DNA of 42,247 nucleotides from Nitrospirales bacterium (GTDB lineage Bacteria; Nitrospirota; Nitrospiria; Nitrospirales; UBA8639), in contig BQIW01000036.1 of the NCBI GenBank assembly GCA_021604105.1, positions 1 through 42,247 on the forward strand, read 5' to 3'. The notes under the pieces were generated by a model. The model saw only the letters and a list, made by a program, of their open reading frames with translations, was not told the origin of the DNA and made no database searches. How positions within the stretch are numbered: position 1 is the first letter of the stretch; each line of letters opens with the position of its first letter. Positions 24,879-32,377 of this stretch are shown here, one piece after another. The translations under genes and the position numbers were made by a program.

Positions 24879-25271
24879 TTACGATTTGCCTCTGGCTTTC
24901 TTGGAAGATTTCTCCGGTTTGGCTTTTCCCTTGATTGAAGGACTGACTTTGCGACCAGTTTTTAAAGTTTTGAGGCGACCTTTGGCAGAACGGGCATCTT
25001 TTTTTTTCAATGGTCTGACGTCAGAGGAGGGTAAACCCAGGCAGGAAGAAACTGTCGGATGAAGTGCCAGAACTTCTAAAACTGTGGGATCGTAGTAAAT
25101 GAGAAGGCTTGTTGTCTTGGGATTGGTTTCAAGATGGGTAATCCCCGAAATTTTATGAAGCCGGCGTTGTATTTCATCAGCATGGGCCATATTGTTTTTC
25201 AGGTGGCGCAGCTTCAGCCGCACTCGACCGGGCAACGCATGCACCACCTCAATGTCTTTCTCGTTGGTCAT
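24879..25271 (-). CDS. Stand-alone HMA_2-like domain protein with Lys-rich tail
   Basis: A 130-residue protein; GAAGGA precedes the ATG at 25271. Residues ~5-70 repeat the fold found at the ATPase N-terminus: IEVVHALPGRVRLKLRHLK, a helix ADEIQRRLHKISGI and the strand KTTSLLIYYDPTV. No CxxC is present. The last 45 residues are very basic (KKKDARSAKGRLKTLKTGRK and on), which could bind lipid head groups, nucleic acid, or the acidic helices of the DUF5132 proteins (inference). It lies 129 bp upstream of the ATPase start and 29 bp after the second DUF5132-like gene, so it is probably in the same transcript. It may act as an adaptor between scaffold and pump. Confidence 0.87.
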   Translation of the reverse strand: MTNEKDIEVVHALPGRVRLKLRHLKNNMAHADEIQRRLHKISGITHLETNPKTTSLLIYYDPTVLEVLALHPTVSSCLGLPSSDVRPLKKKDARSAKGRLKTLKTGRKVSPSIKGKAKPEKSSKKARGKS

Positions 25272-25300
25272 TGGTCTTCCTTCGCGTCTCCGGATTTTCC

Positions 25301-25606
25301 TCAGGCTTTTTTATGTTGATCTTTGGTTTTTCCAGATTTACCTTCTCTGCTTTTTGCTTTGGTTTCTTCAGGGGCACTGTCAGGGGAGGATGTTTTCACC
25401 GCTTCCGAGCGTGCCTCTTCCACGAGATCATTCAATTGCTTTCCAAGCCCCGATGCCTTTTCTGAAACCGTTTCATATACGACGAGCCCGGCTTTCACGA
25501 GCTCTTTGACCAAAGGACGGAACGCTCTGGAGATTCCCCCGGGACCGCTCTCGGTTTGTGAGTTGCCCGTTGAATCAGGATCTATTTTTTTATCATTCTG
25601 AGACAT
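25301..25606 (-). CDS. DUF5132-like protein without membrane helix
   Basis: A 101-residue protein starting at 25606 behind GGGCGGA. It carries the family core (AFRPLVKELVKAGLVVYETV) and acidic helix (LGKQLNDLVEEARSEAV). In place of the N-terminal Gly-zipper helix it has a polar, disordered leader (MSQNDKKIDPDSTGNSQTES), and it ends in a long Lys/Glu-rich tail (KSREGKSGKTKDQHKKA). It therefore looks like a soluble or peripherally bound version of its neighbours. It lies 18 bp after the DUF5132 gene 25625-25864 and 29 bp before the HMA_2 gene. A regulatory or competing partner of the membrane forms is one possibility. Confidence 0.83.
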   Translation of the reverse strand: MSQNDKKIDPDSTGNSQTESGPGGISRAFRPLVKELVKAGLVVYETVSEKASGLGKQLNDLVEEARSEAVKTSSPDSAPEETKAKSREGKSGKTKDQHKKA

Positions 25607-25624
25607 ATTCCGCCCTAATTTGTG

Positions 25625-25864
25625 TTATTTTGCAGGTTTGGCTTTCGCTGGATGGGCAATTTCTGCTTTTGCCTCGGCGACAATGTCATTGAATTGTTCT
25701 CCGGTCTCAGCAACCATCTCTGAAACGGCGGTATAGGCGACAATTCCTCCCTTGAGAACTTCTTTCGCCAAGGGACGAACCATCTCTCCTATTCCCGAAA
25801 TGACCGAAGGGGCTGCCACTGCCGCCACAGCTCCCACAACAGCACCACCAATTACAGCTTCCAT
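25625..25864 (-). CDS. DUF5132-type small membrane protein
   Basis: A 79-residue protein; AAGGAGG lies 8 bases ahead of the ATG at 25864 (an in-frame TTG two codons upstream is less well placed). Gly/Ala/Val helix MEAVIGGAVVGAVAAVAAPS, core VRPLAKEVLKGGIVAYTAVS, acidic helix TGEQFNDIVAEAKAEI and a Lys/Ala/Pro tail (HPAKAKPAK). It is nearly identical in its first 70 residues to the isolated copy at 12941-13195. It heads the leftward DUF5132/HMA_2/ATPase run. Upstream is an AT-rich segment with a perfect inverted repeat (25953-25979) that may control the run. Confidence 0.9.
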   Translation of the reverse strand: MEAVIGGAVVGAVAAVAAPSVISGIGEMVRPLAKEVLKGGIVAYTAVSEMVAETGEQFNDIVAEAKAEIAHPAKAKPAK

Positions 25865-25952
25865 TTTCAAGTCCTCCTTCCAAAACTATAGTAGTTGTTC
25901 ACAATTCTTCCACAGAGTCTCACTTATAAATGTTCATAAATTTTTTTTCAAG

Positions 25953-25979
25953 AAAATGTTCATTTTTTTCGAACATTTT
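25953..25979. promoter_or_regulatory. AT-rich inverted repeat upstream of the DUF5132/ATPase run
   Basis: AAAATGTTC (25953-25961) and GAACATTTT (25971-25979) are perfect inverted copies around a T-rich spacer. A direct partial copy (AATGTTCATAAATTTTTTTT) lies just before, near 25929. The block sits ~90-115 bp upstream of the first DUF5132 gene and beyond the end of the carbonic-anhydrase gene, without a proper T-run for termination. An operator for a dimeric regulator is plausible; the regulator is unknown. Confidence 0.45.
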
Positions 25980-26092
25980 TACAGAAACATCATACTCCAC
26001 CAACGATGCCCCTAAATGCGACAAAAATGGGGGTAGGCTGATTGAGCTGTCAGAGGAATCCCACCTACTGAAATTTTCTGTCCAACAACGGT

Positions 26093-26815
26093 CTAATGCA
26101 GGTCAAAGTCATGGCGATTTCCCTCCCGAACCCAGTGGGTATCCCCAGGCCAGATGTATTCCATGCCCTGGGGACCATGGATCTGGATGCCCGTCAGGAC
26201 GGCATAGTCATTATGAAGGGGGTCAACGGTTAAGTGGATCATTCTTTCCAGCTCCTCACGAATCACCTCATACGCAATTTTTGTGAGGCTCAGCAGATCC
26301 GGAACATCACCATAGGAGAGTTTGCGAAACAGGTGTTGTTTCAGGAGGCTTTGCTCAATGTCATCAAGGTCGATTCCCAAAGAGACGCATCGATTGGCCA
26401 GCTCTGCCTGAAACCCGTACAACGCCCCACAGGCATGGGACGGTTGCAAACGCCCCGGACGATCATGGCGACCAATTTCGCCGTGGAAATCTATGCCAAT
26501 GTGTGGGAGGGCAAAATACACATATCGTTCGCGCCCATCTTCATTCGGCGCATGGTGTTGCGCCGCTGAAAATCCGGTCTTTCCCAGAAAGAGCATGCCG
26601 CCCAGACTGGAAAAAATAAAGGCTTCTCCCCAGGTTTTCTTTACTTCCTCAACAAGGGGCAACGTCAGTTCATCCCGGCACACGCTGATGAAGGCAATGG
26701 TGTTCTCGGCGCGGAAGCCCTCAGCCTGCAAAAGGTTGTATGAGCGTTTGACAAACTCACCTTGTGGCATTGCCTCCGGAAAGTGTGTAGAGAGGACTGT
26801 TTCGAAGCTTGCCAT
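26093..26815 (-). CDS. LCIB-type (theta) carbonic-anhydrase-like protein
   Basis: A 240-residue protein that follows the fold signature of the algal LCIB/LCIC family, now described as theta-type zinc carbonic anhydrases (CO2/HCO3- interconversion). Visible signature elements: SVCRDELT (Cys46, Asp48), the Gly-rich block SSLGGMLFLGKTGFSAAQHH, PHIGIDFHGEIGRHDRPG (His105) and HACGALYGFQ (Cys129). The Cys...His...Cys order matches the zinc ligands of the family; assigning individual residues is my inference. No signal peptide, so it is cytoplasmic. The start is the ATG at 26815, 12 bp after the Ca2+/H+ antiporter, so the two are probably cotranscribed. In an autotroph it could supply bicarbonate or CO2 to carbon fixation. 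Confidence in family is good; activity is untested. Confidence 0.8.
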   Translation of the reverse strand: MASFETVLSTHFPEAMPQGEFVKRSYNLLQAEGFRAENTIAFISVCRDELTLPLVEEVKKTWGEAFIFSSLGGMLFLGKTGFSAAQHHAPNEDGRERYVYFALPHIGIDFHGEIGRHDRPGRLQPSHACGALYGFQAELANRCVSLGIDLDDIEQSLLKQHLFRKLSYGDVPDLLSLTKIAYEVIREELERMIHLTVDPLHNDYAVLTGIQIHGPQGMEYIWPGDTHWVREGNRHDFDLH

Positions 26816-26827
26816 GGATGTGCCTGG

Positions 26828-27895
26828 CTACATCGGGAGAAAGAAAAATCCAATACCTAAAATTACATAAACTCCCAACAACATTACGCCCTCCATCCAG
26901 TGCGATTGTCCATCCTTCGTGATGTTCCCGTTGACGAGAATCGCGATGACAATGGCCGTGATTTCAAATGGCACGAAGAGCAAATCCAGAGGTTTGGGGC
27001 CGAGCAGATAACTGACGAATACCAGTACCGGTGCGACAAACATGACCACCTGGGTGCTCGCCCCAACGGCAATTCCCATGACCAGATCCATTTGATTATT
27101 CCTGGCGAATCGCACGGAATTCATCAGTTCTGCCGCATTTCCGAACACGGCCAAAAAAATCACACCGGCAAAAATGGGAGTGAGGCCGATGCTTTCGGCG
27201 GCGGGCTCAATCGCTCCCGTCAATATTTCACTCATGAAGGCAATAGCGATGGTGACGGCCGCCAACACGCCAATGGCTTTGTTTTTACTCCATGCCTCTT
27301 CTTTGTCTTCCTTTTTTTTGAGCGGGCTCTCTTCAATCGGTTCCGCGGCTTCCGTGGAAAATAGATGCTGATGAGTTTTCAACGTGAATACCAGGCTTAG
27401 GAGGTAGGCGATGAAGAGCACAATGGCGATTTCGGTGCTGAGTTCCTCTTCCTGTTTTGAAGTGAAATGAAACAGAGCGGGGACCATAAGCCCGACACCC
27501 GCGAGTGTTAACAGTCCCGAACTCATCCCGGCTGCGGTCGCATTGAATTGTTGTTGTGTATGGCGAAGACCTCCCAACAACATCGCGAGTCCCATGCCGA
27601 GCAAAAGGTTTCCCAAGATGGATCCGGTGATGGAGGCCTTGACCACATCGTAAAGCCCCGCTTTCAAGGCAAAAATCGAAATAATCAATTCCGGGGCGTT
27701 TCCCATCGTGGCGGCGAGTAATCCGCCAAGGGTCGCCCCGATATAGACCGACAGGCTTTCCGTGGATCGCCCCATCAAACCCGCTAACGGCACAATGGCG
27801 AGGCCCGAGGCGATGAAGACCAGAATGGGATTGGCTTCGTACCAGTCCAATCCTATTGCAATGGGGATAAAGACCAGGAGTAGATTTAGACCCAT
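26828..27895 (-). CDS. Ca2+/H+ antiporter (CaCA/Cax family)
   Basis: A 355-residue integral membrane protein of the usual Cax length with about 11 hydrophobic segments. The two alpha-repeats are clear: ATMGNAPELIISIFAL with GSILGNLLLGMGLAM (repeat 1) and VFGNAAELMNSVRFARNNQM with GIAVGASTQVVMFVAP (repeat 2), the GNA-(P/A)-E motifs that bind the ion. An acidic, Lys-rich cytoplasmic loop (EEELSTEIA, then EPIEESPLKKKEDKEEAW) lies between them. The family exports Ca2+ (sometimes other cations) in exchange for protons across the inner membrane. GAGGG precedes the ATG at 27895. It is the first gene of a two-gene unit with the LCIB-type carbonic anhydrase, 12 bp downstream. A link between proton/bicarbonate balance and Ca2+ extrusion, such as avoiding carbonate precipitation, is an inference. 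Confidence 0.93.
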   Translation of the reverse strand: MGLNLLLVFIPIAIGLDWYEANPILVFIASGLAIVPLAGLMGRSTESLSVYIGATLGGLLAATMGNAPELIISIFALKAGLYDVVKASITGSILGNLLLGMGLAMLLGGLRHTQQQFNATAAGMSSGLLTLAGVGLMVPALFHFTSKQEEELSTEIAIVLFIAYLLSLVFTLKTHQHLFSTEAAEPIEESPLKKKEDKEEAWSKNKAIGVLAAVTIAIAFMSEILTGAIEPAAESIGLTPIFAGVIFLAVFGNAAELMNSVRFARNNQMDLVMGIAVGASTQVVMFVAPVLVFVSYLLGPKPLDLLFVPFEITAIVIAILVNGNITKDGQSHWMEGVMLLGVYVILGIGFFFLPM

Positions 27896-28710
27896 TGGTG
27901 CCCTCTTGCTGAAGTGGTTAAGAGAACCAAGAATTCGGCAGTGTACTAAATACCGACCACACTATTCATTACCTGTCTGTATAAGAGTATTTTTACGCGC
28001 CACGAACCACACCTCTCGGAAGGAGGGATGCCATGAGCCTCTCATTCACAAGGAGAACAGGAATCCGAAATAGCGTATGGCGCTTCCGCTCAACAGCCAT
28101 GGCCGACCATGTCCAAACCTTTTCAAATGGTACTTACATACGGCCATGGCCAGGAGGGCCGGTATTATTTTTATGAATTATTTATGGTTAAGAGGTTTAG
28201 ACGCATACTTATCGACAGCGTCTGATGGAGGGTGAACATGTTGAGCGATGGAGAATGGAAGGCCTTTCACCTGTTCTGAATTGGTTGGCGGGAATCGGGC
28301 GCGTGTCCGGTCATGCCGGACAGTTGATCGTGGAAAGTTTTCCCATCGCCGTCATCCTGACCCCTGGCATCAGGGCTGTCTATACCTGTAGAACGGGCCA
28401 TCAGTCTCCAATTGACAAAAATGTTAGTTGGAGAGTCCCTGATACAAATGGCCGTTGTTGACAGAAATTTTGAACGGAAAAAGTGAACCTTGAGGCAATG
28501 GGATATGGCGACGGACTGAATCTTTGAGCTATGCTGGCGCCATGTATCCATGGGTATATTGGGTTAGACCGGAAAGGCAGCCCGATGTAGCCTGCCGTGA
28601 TGCGTGCCCTCGCCTGTCCACGCTGTCGCGCTTCATGGCGCAAGGGGATGCGGGGTGCAGATACCCGGAAGGTATCGTTGCTTGGTGAGTTGTCAGGAGG
28701 GAGGAAACGC
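27896..28710. other. Long intergenic/leader region between divergent genes
   Basis: 815 bp between the Ca2+/H+ antiporter and the first TolC-like gene. No convincing gene; a rightward frame at 28225-28461 (78 codons) lacks recognisable content. It contains strong inverted repeats at 28305-28321 (GTCCGG/CCGGAC) and 28400-28443, so it may include a structured 5' leader for the TolC genes. Confidence 0.5.
28400..28443 (+). promoter_or_regulatory. Long hairpin in the TolC leader region
   Basis: ATCAG-TCTCCAA (28400-28411) pairs with TTGGAGA (28428-28434) and, after a 4-base bulge, CTGAT (28439-28443); inside, TGAC can pair with GTTA. About 16 pairs in total. No T-run follows, so a simple terminator is unlikely; a structured leader or operator is possible. 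It lies ~270 bp before the first TolC-like gene. Confidence 0.45.
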
Positions 28711-30060
28711 ATGACCAGATGGGCGACCCACTACTCCTATCCAATGAGAGATTATTACGGACGGACATGGTGCCTGGGGGCATGGTTCCTGACGATCGTG
28801 ATGATGATTCCGGGTTTCTTGAATCTGAGTTCTGCGATGGCGGAAACAGGGGGAGGGAATTTAAAGAATCAGACCTCCACGGTGCTGCGTCTGAGTTTGG
28901 ATGATGCGCTTGCCCTGTTTCTTCGCCAAAATCTGGATCTCCTTAAAACCAAATATGGCATTGATGCTGCGAAGGCTCAAAAAATCACCGCCGGTCTGTT
29001 TCCAAACCCCGAACTCTCCATCAATACCCTTACCGCCTACACCCAGGATTGTAATCTGAGTAAGTGCGGCGGGATTATGCCCGTTATCAGCCAATTGTTT
29101 CTGGTGGCCGGTAAACGCGGGTTCCGTATTGAAAGTGCGGAGTTCGGCACGCAATCGGCGGAAGCCGCTTTTGAAGACACCCTTCGACAACTCAGTTTTA
29201 CCGTGAAGGATGCCTACTATCGGGTGCAAGTGGGGCGTCGCCTTCTGGCGGATGATGAGCAGAGGTCTAGGCGGATCCAGGGTGCCATCGAGAAACTCCT
29301 TGGTGCACCGACAACCAAACAAGATTCGGAAGATTTAATCCGCCTCCAAATTCAAGCGATTGAAACGCAGGGGGATATCATCCGGGATATTCAACAGATT
29401 GATTCGGACAGATCCGATCTCCTCCTGCTCTTGACCCTCTCACCGGAAACTGAACTAGAATTGACGACGGAGCTGACCTTCCAGCCGGTCGCCCCCGATA
29501 TTGCGGCCTTGAAGAAGGGCGTGGAAGAGGCCAGGCCGGATCTTCGCGCTAAGCGTCTGCTGTTGGCCAAACGCCGCTCAGAATCGAAGCTCGCGATAGC
29601 CAACCAATATCCGGACGTGACGGTCGACCTCGGGTACAATGTCCAGGGACCTCAAGGGCCTGACAACCAGCAACAATGGACCATCAATTTGGGCATGCCT
29701 ATTCCCGTGTTCGACAGAAATCAGGGAGGCATCAAGGAAGCCGCTACCAACGTTCATATTGCAGAAGCCGACCTGCGCAAGACCCTCAATGAAGTTCATC
29801 ACCAAATAAACACGGTCTATCGCCATTTAGGCCAAAGTCGTCTGCTGGTCGAAACCTATCGGGGGGTTGCCTTCGAGGCCACCCAGGCACTGTTCGATAG
29901 GGTGGAGAATGACTTTCATTCGGGAATGACCACCATCCTGCATTTGCTCGATGCCTTTCAAACCAAAATAAATATTGACAAGGCTTACATCAACGCACTC
30001 TACGAATATCAACGCGATATCCTGCTTCTCGAGAGTGCCGCCGGTCAGCCAATCAGCTAA
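28711..30060 (+). CDS. TolC/CusC-like outer-membrane efflux protein (first of tandem pair)
   Basis: 449 residues from the ATG at 28711, which has GGAGGGAGGAAACGC directly upstream; a longer frame to 28597 has no ribosome site. A signal segment (LGAWFLTIVMMIPGFLNLSS, cleavage near AMA-ET) is followed by two outer-membrane-efflux repeats with the typical pattern LSLDDALALFLRQN, AAKAQKITAGLFPNPEL and the second-half NLGMPIPVFDRNQGGIKEA. A Cys pair in YTQDCNLSKCGG is conserved in the paralogue. The fold is a trimeric outer-membrane barrel with a periplasmic tunnel that docks to RND or ABC efflux pumps. No inner-membrane pump or adaptor lies next to it, so its partner is elsewhere. The paralogue follows after 72 bp. 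Confidence 0.92.
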   Translation: MTRWATHYSYPMRDYYGRTWCLGAWFLTIVMMIPGFLNLSSAMAETGGGNLKNQTSTVLRLSLDDALALFLRQNLDLLKTKYGIDAAKAQKITAGLFPNPELSINTLTAYTQDCNLSKCGGIMPVISQLFLVAGKRGFRIESAEFGTQSAEAAFEDTLRQLSFTVKDAYYRVQVGRRLLADDEQRSRRIQGAIEKLLGAPTTKQDSEDLIRLQIQAIETQGDIIRDIQQIDSDRSDLLLLLTLSPETELELTTELTFQPVAPDIAALKKGVEEARPDLRAKRLLLAKRRSESKLAIANQYPDVTVDLGYNVQGPQGPDNQQQWTINLGMPIPVFDRNQGGIKEAATNVHIAEADLRKTLNEVHHQINTVYRHLGQSRLLVETYRGVAFEATQALFDRVENDFHSGMTTILHLLDAFQTKINIDKAYINALYEYQRDILLLESAAGQPIS

Positions 30061-30132
30061 CCTTCACGGCCTATGATTGATTCCCAAGATTTTATTGGCT
30101 TTTCCCCACGCTTTTCCGTCCAGGCAAGGCCA

Positions 30133-31437
30133 ATGACGATTCGATTATTCGTGAAAGGATGCATCATCATGGGCTTTCTTGGCTTGCTGGAAATGGGGAG
30201 CGTTGGAAGCACCATGGCGGGAGATCAGGACAACAGGCCGACAAGAGAACAGTACGCGGTCCAACGTCTCAGTCTGGATGAGGCCCTTGCCTTGTTTCTC
30301 CGTCAAAGTCTGGATCTCTTGACAACCAAATATGGCATCGAGACCGCCGAAGCCAAAAGAATTACAGCCGGGCTCTTCCCGAATCCTGAATTCTTTATCA
30401 AAACTCTGAGTTCCTACACACAAAATTGCCAACTCTCTGACTGTGGAGCGATTAACTCCGTTCTGAGCCAACTCTTTGTTGTGGCCGGCAAACGCGGATT
30501 CCGTATTGAAAGTGCGGAGTTCGCCACGCAATCCGCCGAAGCCGGCTTTGAAGACTCGCTTCGACAACTCGGTTTTGCCGTGAAAGATGCGTATTACCGT
30601 GTTCAGGTGGCGCGTCGCCATCTGGCTTTCGATACAGAGACACGCGATCGTCTTTCTGGTGTGGTGAAAAAAATGATGGAGAAGTCGCAAAGGATCGGCA
30701 GTGACAAAGACCTTCTCCGTCTCAAAATTCAACTGGTGGATGCACAGAAGGCGATGATCCGTGATATTCAACAAATCGATTCCGACACCGCCGACCTCCT
30801 CCTGCTCTTGGCCCTCCCCCCGGAAACGGAATTAGAACTGACGACGGACCTGACCTTCATGCCGATCGCCCCCGATATCACTACATTAAAAGCCCGGGTA
30901 GAAGTTACGCGACCGGACGTTCGGGCCAAGCGTCTCCTGTATGCGAAGCGTCGCGCCGAATTGAAACTCGCTTTAGCGATCCGGTATCCGGATGTAACGG
31001 TGGATCTCGGGTTCATGGTTCAGGGATCCAAAGGGCCTGACAACCAACAGCAATGGACCTTCAACGTGGGCATGCCCCTTCCCGTGTTCGACCGAAATCA
31101 GGGGGGCATACAGGAAGCCGCTACGGTCGTTCACATAGCTGAGACCGACCTACGTCAGACTCTCAATGAGGCGCAAGCTCAAGTCGATTTGGCCTATCGT
31201 CATCTGGTGCAAAGTCGCCGATTAGTGGAAGCGTATCGAGCCAAGGCATTGAATGCCGCTGAATCCCTGTTTGATAGAGTGAAGGAATCCTACGAATCCG
31301 GGGACATCGGGATTTTGTTCTTCCTTGATGCCCACAAGACCAGAAACGATATTCAAGAGGCTTACCTGGATGCCCTCTACAATTATCAGCGTCATCTCCT
31401 TCTTCTCGAGAGTGCGGCAGGACAAGTCATGAGCTGA
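30133..31437 (+). CDS. TolC/CusC-like outer-membrane efflux protein (second of tandem pair)
   Basis: 434 residues from the ATG at 30133, preceded by AAGG; the frame opens at 30073, but that start has no ribosome site and would spoil the signal peptide. It closely follows the first copy throughout: LSLDEALALFLRQSLDLLTT, the Cys pair in YTQNCQLSDCGA, VVAGKRGFRIESAEFATQSA, NVGMPLPVFDRNQGGIQEA and the terminal YNYQRHLLLLESAAGQVMS. This indicates tandem duplication. It differs in the segment after DAYYRVQVARRHL (a Lys-rich helix VVKKMMEKSQRI). It probably forms an alternative exit duct with different pump specificity or a heteromeric trimer (inference). Confidence 0.92.
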   Translation: MTIRLFVKGCIIMGFLGLLEMGSVGSTMAGDQDNRPTREQYAVQRLSLDEALALFLRQSLDLLTTKYGIETAEAKRITAGLFPNPEFFIKTLSSYTQNCQLSDCGAINSVLSQLFVVAGKRGFRIESAEFATQSAEAGFEDSLRQLGFAVKDAYYRVQVARRHLAFDTETRDRLSGVVKKMMEKSQRIGSDKDLLRLKIQLVDAQKAMIRDIQQIDSDTADLLLLLALPPETELELTTDLTFMPIAPDITTLKARVEVTRPDVRAKRLLYAKRRAELKLALAIRYPDVTVDLGFMVQGSKGPDNQQQWTFNVGMPLPVFDRNQGGIQEAATVVHIAETDLRQTLNEAQAQVDLAYRHLVQSRRLVEAYRAKALNAAESLFDRVKESYESGDIGILFFLDAHKTRNDIQEAYLDALYNYQRHLLLLESAAGQVMS

Positions 31438-31566
31438 GTATGGTGTGACCGACATTCACGTCTCCTTGACTTTTCCGCAGGCTTTGCTGAAACTCTGCCA
31501 TGTCTTTTTACCTGTCACGGGCTGTTTTGTGAGCTACTAGCCAGGAGCCCTTCCTTTCTCAGGCGT

Positions 31567-32343
31567 ATGACTCGCATTATTGCCATCACCAATCAAAAAG
31601 GCGGGAGCGGGAAAACGACAACCGCCGTGAATCTTGCCGCGACACTGGGCGAACTCAAGCGTCGAGTGTTGCTGGTAGACCTCGATCCTCAGGCCTCAGC
31701 TTCGAACTGGTATGGGATGACCGATGAGGGAAAAGGGCTCTTCGAGGCCTTTACGGAATCCAGAAATCTCAAGGATCTCATCCATCAGACCGGTGTGCCC
31801 ATGGTTGAGATGATCCCTTCCTCCTCCTGGCTGGTGGGGGTGGATAAGGCGTTGGCCGGGGAGGTCGGGGCAGAGATGATTCTGACCCGTCACCTCGCTC
31901 ACCTGTCTGATCAATGGGATTATATTCTTTTCGATTGTTCGCCCACGCTTGGCATTGTCACCATCAATGCGTTGGTCGCCGCCAAAGAAATGCTCATTCC
32001 CGTAGAGGCCCATGTGATGGCCTTGCGCGGATTGGCTCATCTGCTTCAAACGGTGGAGACGATCCGTGTCAGACTGAACCCGGATTTAGGGATTTCCGGA
32101 ATATTGGCCTGTCGGGTCGATGCTCGCACACGGCATGCCTTGGAAGTGGTTGCCCAACTCCGGAAGCGTTTTGGCAAGCAGGTGTTTCAGGTCGTCGTAA
32201 GGGAAAGTATTCGTTTGGCGGAATGTCCATCATTCAGGAAACCCGTGATACTGTATGATCCACAAGGGAATGGCGCCAAAGACTATCGGGCCTTGGCAAA
32301 AGAAGTGAAAAAACAGGAAAAGCGATCAGGAGCGAAGGGGTAA
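31567..32343 (+). CDS. ParA/Soj-family partition ATPase
   Basis: A 258-residue protein. The deviant Walker A motif KGGSGKTTTAV (Lys11 and Lys16) near the N-terminus and LVDLDPQASAS, plus FDCSPTLGIVTINAL (Walker B region), define a ParA-type ATPase. These form nucleotide-dependent dimers that bind DNA non-specifically and position cargo: chromosomes, plasmids or protein complexes. No parB or parS is seen next to it. Instead a small protein with a C-terminal membrane helix follows after 34 bp. That arrangement fits an orphan ParA that places a membrane or protein complex rather than DNA (inference). The start is the ATG at 31567, with only AGGC upstream. Confidence 0.92.
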   Translation: MTRIIAITNQKGGSGKTTTAVNLAATLGELKRRVLLVDLDPQASASNWYGMTDEGKGLFEAFTESRNLKDLIHQTGVPMVEMIPSSSWLVGVDKALAGEVGAEMILTRHLAHLSDQWDYILFDCSPTLGIVTINALVAAKEMLIPVEAHVMALRGLAHLLQTVETIRVRLNPDLGISGILACRVDARTRHALEVVAQLRKRFGKQVFQVVVRESIRLAECPSFRKPVILYDPQGNGAKDYRALAKEVKKQEKRSGAKG

Positions 32344-32377
32344 GCATCTTCTCTGTTTCACAAAGGAGGCGTGGTTT

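Noticed and set aside
28225-28461. 78-codon rightward frame in the TolC leader
   Set aside because: No known family and it overlaps strong hairpins; more likely leader sequence than a gene.
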